DNA of 64,000 nt, taken from Eshraghiella crossota (GTDB taxonomy: Bacteria > Bacillota > Clostridia > Lachnospirales > Lachnospiraceae). This document shows positions 61,132-64,000 of this stretch, piece by piece. The DNA is taken from contig NZ_CP102270.1 of assembly GCF_025148445.1 (NCBI RefSeq), forward strand, positions 248,001 to 312,000, in the 5' to 3' direction. The notes under the pieces are model-generated. The model did no database searches. It had not been told where the DNA came from and saw only the letters and a program-made list of their open reading frames with translations. Every line of letters starts with the position of its first letter. Within the stretch, counting starts at the first letter, position 1. Both the position numbers and the translations under genes were made by a program.

Positions 61132-62463
61132 ATGTCAAAGTTTATGAAATCATTATGTAAAATAGCAATTCCGGTCACATTGCAAAGTATGCTGCAGGCT
61201 TCTTTTTCAATTGTTGACCAGATTATGATAGGACAATTAGGTGAAACTAATATATCTGCAGTTGGATTATGCGGTAATTTTTCCTTAATTTTTTCGGTGG
61301 TAATCGGTGCGGTAAGCACAGTTGGGGGGATACTGATTGCACAGTTTATTGGTGCGGAAGATACAAAAGAGGCATGGTGCGGCTTTGACGTGAGTCTTAT
61401 TTGTGGGATATTAATATCAGGAATATTTATGCTGGCTTCCGGATGTTTTTCAAGGCAGATTCTCGGACTTTATACTACAGATACAAGTATTATAAACACA
61501 GGTACAGTATATTTCAGAATTATAGCTTTTTCCTATATACCAATGGCAATAAGCAATATTTTATCATCATGGCTGCGCTGCAGAGAGCATGCTACCATAC
61601 CATTTCTGGCAAGCTTTGGAGCGGTTGGTGTAAATACCGGACTTAATTATCTGCTGATATTTGGAAAATTCGGATTTCCATGTATGGGAATAAAGGGTGC
61701 TGCGATTGCGACACTTATTTCACAGTTGTTAAATCTTGTAGTTATTGTTGCCGGATTTGCCTTATGTATCAGGAAAGATGGAGATAAACCGGTATGGTCA
61801 TTGCATTTTAGCAAAATTACCATTAAGGACTATTTTATCATGATTATGCCGATTCTCATCAGTGAATTTTTATGGAGCCTTGGACAGAATGTTGAGTCTG
61901 CAGTATATGGGCATCTTGGAACTTCCAACCTGGCGGCTTATACACTTACCTGCCCTATACAGGGGCTTATCGTAGGAGCACTTAGCGGATTGTCAGCAGC
62001 TGCCGGGGTAATGGTCGGCAAGCGACTTGGCAGGAAAGAATACGATGAGGCTTACACAGAGTCAAAGAAGATTATGTATGCAGGTCTGGCTGGTGCGGTT
62101 GTGGTATCCGCATTACTTATTACAATGGCAGGAGTCTATACCAAACTGTACCGTGTGGATGACAGCGTAAAATCACTTGGAAAGATACTGCTTATTGTAT
62201 TTGCCCTATATGCACCGGTCAAGGTTGAAAATATGATTCTTGGCGGTGAAATTATCAGAAGCGGCGGCAATACCAAAATTATTATGGTGATTGATATTGT
62301 TGGCACATGGTGCATCGGAATTCCAATGTGTCTGCTTGCAGCGTATGTGTTTAAGTGGGGCATAGTTGGTGTGTATACACTGCTTACCACGGAGGAAATA
62401 TTCAGGCTTGCTGTATCGCTTGTTATTTTTAAGAGGCGCAAGTGGATGATTAGTTTATCGTAG
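61132..62463 (+). CDS. MATE-family efflux transporter
   Basis: 443 residues, 12 membrane segments. It begins LCKIAIPVTLQSMLQASFSI and VDQIMIGQLGETNISAVGLC, as in NorM/MATE transporters. Different subfamily from the pump at 40.8 kb. GAGGA lies seven bases before the ATG at 61132, and this site is inside the LacI remnant, whose deletion may have brought the gene under its present control. Confidence 0.88.
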   Translation: MSKFMKSLCKIAIPVTLQSMLQASFSIVDQIMIGQLGETNISAVGLCGNFSLIFSVVIGAVSTVGGILIAQFIGAEDTKEAWCGFDVSLICGILISGIFMLASGCFSRQILGLYTTDTSIINTGTVYFRIIAFSYIPMAISNILSSWLRCREHATIPFLASFGAVGVNTGLNYLLIFGKFGFPCMGIKGAAIATLISQLLNLVVIVAGFALCIRKDGDKPVWSLHFSKITIKDYFIMIMPILISEFLWSLGQNVESAVYGHLGTSNLAAYTLTCPIQGLIVGALSGLSAAAGVMVGKRLGRKEYDEAYTESKKIMYAGLAGAVVVSALLITMAGVYTKLYRVDDSVKSLGKILLIVFALYAPVKVENMILGGEIIRSGGNTKIIMVIDIVGTWCIGIPMCLLAAYVFKWGIVGVYTLLTTEEIFRLAVSLVIFKRRKWMISLS

Positions 62464-62495
62464 TATGCGGTATTGGATGACATTGTTTCATGTTC

Positions 62496-62568
62496 ATACT
62501 TTTCTTTGCCAGGTATTGAGCTTTCTGGCAATGAGTCGCTCAAGGTATATATCTCTGTTTATTTCCAT
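62496..62568 (-). pseudogene. 5' scrap of a DUF4143-type AAA ATPase gene
   Basis: On the minus strand GGAGGCTGTT precedes ATG and MEINRDIYLERLIARKLNT, the start of ATP-binding proteins of the AAA/DUF4143 group. It then stops after WQRKV. The normal P-loop region is absent. Short match, so moderate certainty. Confidence 0.45.
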
Positions 62569-62590
62569 AACAGCCTCCGGTTAATATTAT

Positions 62591-62612
62591 TGCCGCAAAC
62601 GGCATTTTTTTT
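62591..62612 (+). terminator. Intrinsic terminator
   Basis: TGCCG-CAAA-CGGCA followed by eight T. It probably ends MATE transcription, about 130 bases after that gene. Confidence 0.8.
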
Positions 62613-62679
62613 AAATGGACACTTTTGCACGGTAAATTCTAAAAATTGCTGAATCAATAATCTGTTAATAAAAAATAGA

Positions 62680-63024
62680 ATGGAATGTAGAGCTGTGGTA
62701 TTTGTATATATTTTTGTAGCTATAATTCAGGGACTCATATGTGGCTTTGTTGCACAAGTAGTTAGCGAAAATAAGGGTTATGAAGATGGCTTTTTCTGGG
62801 GTTTTTTCCTTGGAATTATAGGAATTATCGTTGTTGCTTGCAAACCGGATAATAATAGTTCGTATGCTTCAGCATTATTATCAAAAGAAACAGAGGAAAA
62901 AGATAAGAGCGAAAAGGAACTTTTGAATGTTCAGAAGTTAAAATCATATAAAGACCTATTGGATTCTGGTGTAATAACACAAGAAGAATTTGATAAAAAG
63001 AAATCTGAATTATTGGATTTGTAA
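62680..63024 (+). CDS. Membrane protein with SHOCT domain
   Basis: 114 residues. Two hydrophobic segments (about 5-25 and 37-54) with a short Gly-rich turn are followed by a charged linker. The C-terminal SHOCT domain is LKSYKDLLDSGVITQEEFDKKKSELL. SHOCT domains are thought to mediate oligomerisation. No clear ribosome site precedes the ATG, so the exact start is uncertain. Confidence 0.65.
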   Translation: MECRAVVFVYIFVAIIQGLICGFVAQVVSENKGYEDGFFWGFFLGIIGIIVVACKPDNNSSYASALLSKETEEKDKSEKELLNVQKLKSYKDLLDSGVITQEEFDKKKSELLDL

Positions 63025-63149
63025 GTTATTAAAGGACTGAGCGTAGATACGACTTTACGTGTACTTTTTATACGCAAACTTTCATTTGGGTTATACAAGG
63101 CTGGAAATGCCAGTGGACAGGTAGAACGAATTTTTAATTAAATTTTTTG

Positions 63150-63179
63150 AAGCATCAATCAGTAATGGTTGATGCTTTT
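63150..63179 (+). terminator. Hairpin repeated from 54.9 kb
   Basis: AAGCATCAATC pairs with GGTTGATGCTT and is followed by TTCC and TATGCTCGG, matching 54916-54955 closely. Just before it, a frame reading AGNASGQVERIF may be the end of a lost phage-type gene. Between 63,025 and 63,291 nothing else coding is seen. Confidence 0.55.
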
Positions 63180-63231
63180 CCTATGCTCGGAAAAATAAGA
63201 GTATAAATTTTATAACTGCATACAAATCATA

Positions 63232-63261
63232 TTGACATAGTAGGAATAAAGAAAGTACAAT
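63232..63261 (+). promoter_or_regulatory. Promoter of the HD hydrolase gene
   Basis: TTGACA (63232-63237), 18 bases and TACAAT (63256-63261), 31 bases before the start codon, with AAGGAG in between. Confidence 0.65.
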
Positions 63262-63291
63262 ATCATAAACACCAATAAGGAGATTGATTTT

Positions 63292-63906
63292 ATGAGTGAA
63301 ATTTCAAGAGAAGAGGCTTTTGCCTTATTAAAAAAATATAACAAAGACCCATTTCACATCCAGCATGCGCTTACCGTTGAGGCAGTAATGAAATGGTATG
63401 CGGACAAGTTAGGATATGGGGAAGAAAAAGAACATTGGGGAATCGTAGGACTCTTGCATGATATTGATTTTGAACTTTATCCTGCGGAGCATTGCCTTAA
63501 AGCGCCTGAACTTTTGAGAGAAGCAGGTGTTTCAGAGGATATTATTCACGGTGTTGTATCCCATGGATACGGGATTACCATTGAATGTGGCGTGACATTG
63601 GATGTGGAGCCTGTCCATGAAATGGAGAAAGTATTGTTTGCTGCGGATGAACTGACAGGGCTTATATGGGCAGCTGCACTTATGAGACCGTCAAAAAGCA
63701 CTAAAGATATGGAACTCAAATCCTTAAAAAAGAAATATAAAAGCAAAGGCTTTGCGGCAGGCTGTTCAAGAGAAGTAATTGAAAGAGGTGCGGACCAGCT
63801 GGGATGGGACCTTGAGAAACTTCTCACAATGACTTTGCAGGCAATGGCTGACAATGAAGATATTATTAATCAGGAAATGGAAGAGGAAAGGTGTGAATCA
63901 TGCTAA
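63292..63906 (+). CDS. HD-domain hydrolase
   Basis: 204 residues. HIQHALTVEAV provides the first His, GLLHDIDFELYP the HD pair, and HGVVSHGYG a further His: a metal-dependent HD phosphohydrolase of the small HDIG-like type. The substrate is unknown. AAGGAG precedes the ATG. Its end overlaps the next start by seven bases, so it is in an operon with the TcdA-like gene. Confidence 0.85.
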   Translation: MSEISREEAFALLKKYNKDPFHIQHALTVEAVMKWYADKLGYGEEKEHWGIVGLLHDIDFELYPAEHCLKAPELLREAGVSEDIIHGVVSHGYGITIECGVTLDVEPVHEMEKVLFAADELTGLIWAAALMRPSKSTKDMELKSLKKKYKSKGFAAGCSREVIERGADQLGWDLEKLLTMTLQAMADNEDIINQEMEEERCESC

Positions 63907-64000
63907 ATCAGTTTTCAAGAACACAACTGCTTTTAGGCGAAGATGCCATGAAAAAACTGGCTGATATGAGAGTGGCGGTATTCGGTATCGGAGGTGTAGG
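63900..64000 (+). CDS. tcdA: ThiF/TcdA-family protein, 5' part
   Basis: The window ends 34 codons in. MLNQFSRTQLLLGEDAMKKL and RVAVFGIGGVG match the start of the E1-like tRNA threonylcarbamoyladenosine dehydratase TcdA, with the nucleotide-binding GxGGVG. AGAGGAAAGG is upstream. Assignment beyond the ThiF superfamily rests on the characteristic N-terminus only. Confidence 0.75.
   Translation, partial: MLNQFSRTQLLLGEDAMKKLADMRVAVFGIGGV

Overview
This window looks like the chromosome of an anaerobic, flagellated Clostridia bacterium, most likely a Lachnospiraceae member of the Roseburia/Lachnospira/Butyrivibrio type. That placement is an inference. It rests on AT-rich DNA with strong AGGAGG-type ribosome sites, flagellins behind sigma-28 promoters, tandem PD-(D/E)XK Rpn-type genes, a carboxyspermidine polyamine operon, and a split purine pathway (stand-alone AICAR transformylase plus PurO) behind a ZTP riboswitch. 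There is no rRNA or tRNA gene to fix the genus.

Bases 1-12,500 hold a divergent DXS-type thiamine-diphosphate enzyme, three 63-bp palindromic repeats, an XRE regulator with a zinc ribbon, and a COG2509 flavoprotein behind what I read as a purine riboswitch. Two near-identical flagellin genes follow, each with its own sigma-28 promoter and a conserved structured leader. After them come a 1.13-kb tandem duplication of an Rpn-type nuclease gene with a decayed third copy, a further relative, and a small lipoprotein.

Bases 12,500-46,000 are mostly core metabolism. A promoter, a roughly 215-nt structured leader and an intrinsic terminator precede a six-gene polyamine operon (arginine decarboxylase, SpeE, carboxyspermidine dehydrogenase, carboxyspermidine decarboxylase, AguA, AguB). 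Next are a purine permease, GlgB, a TetR regulator, a PanG-like/PanB/PanC pantothenate set, an SGNH hydrolase, and a minus-strand unit with a ZTP riboswitch driving PurO, AICAR transformylase and apparently a GH31 glucosidase. Then come three HAD phosphatases, a duplicated-domain lipoprotein, a lysozyme-like gene interrupted by an in-frame TAG, an aldo/keto reductase, a DUF3810 protease-like protein, a YgiQ radical SAM protein, Upp, a MATE pump, a uracil permease, a PflA-like radical SAM protein and an RlmD-like methyltransferase.

Bases 46,000-63,200 are an accessory region built from fragments. It has another Rpn-type gene and a very AT-rich cassette (permease, ATPase, permease, response regulator, sensor kinase) joined at its right end to a beheaded antitoxin and a broken toxin. 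It also has an SdpI-like protein, an intact RelB/RelE-type pair, a phage tail fragment, an ORF6N gene and a KilA-N pseudogene. The most striking element is a MarR regulator with two radical SAM genes (the radical SAM mobile pair), bounded by a 27-bp direct repeat whose copies both start at a stop codon. A LacI remnant, a second MATE pump, an ATPase fragment and a SHOCT-domain protein close this region. The last kilobase returns to ordinary genes: an HD-domain hydrolase and the start of a TcdA/ThiF-family gene cut by the window end.
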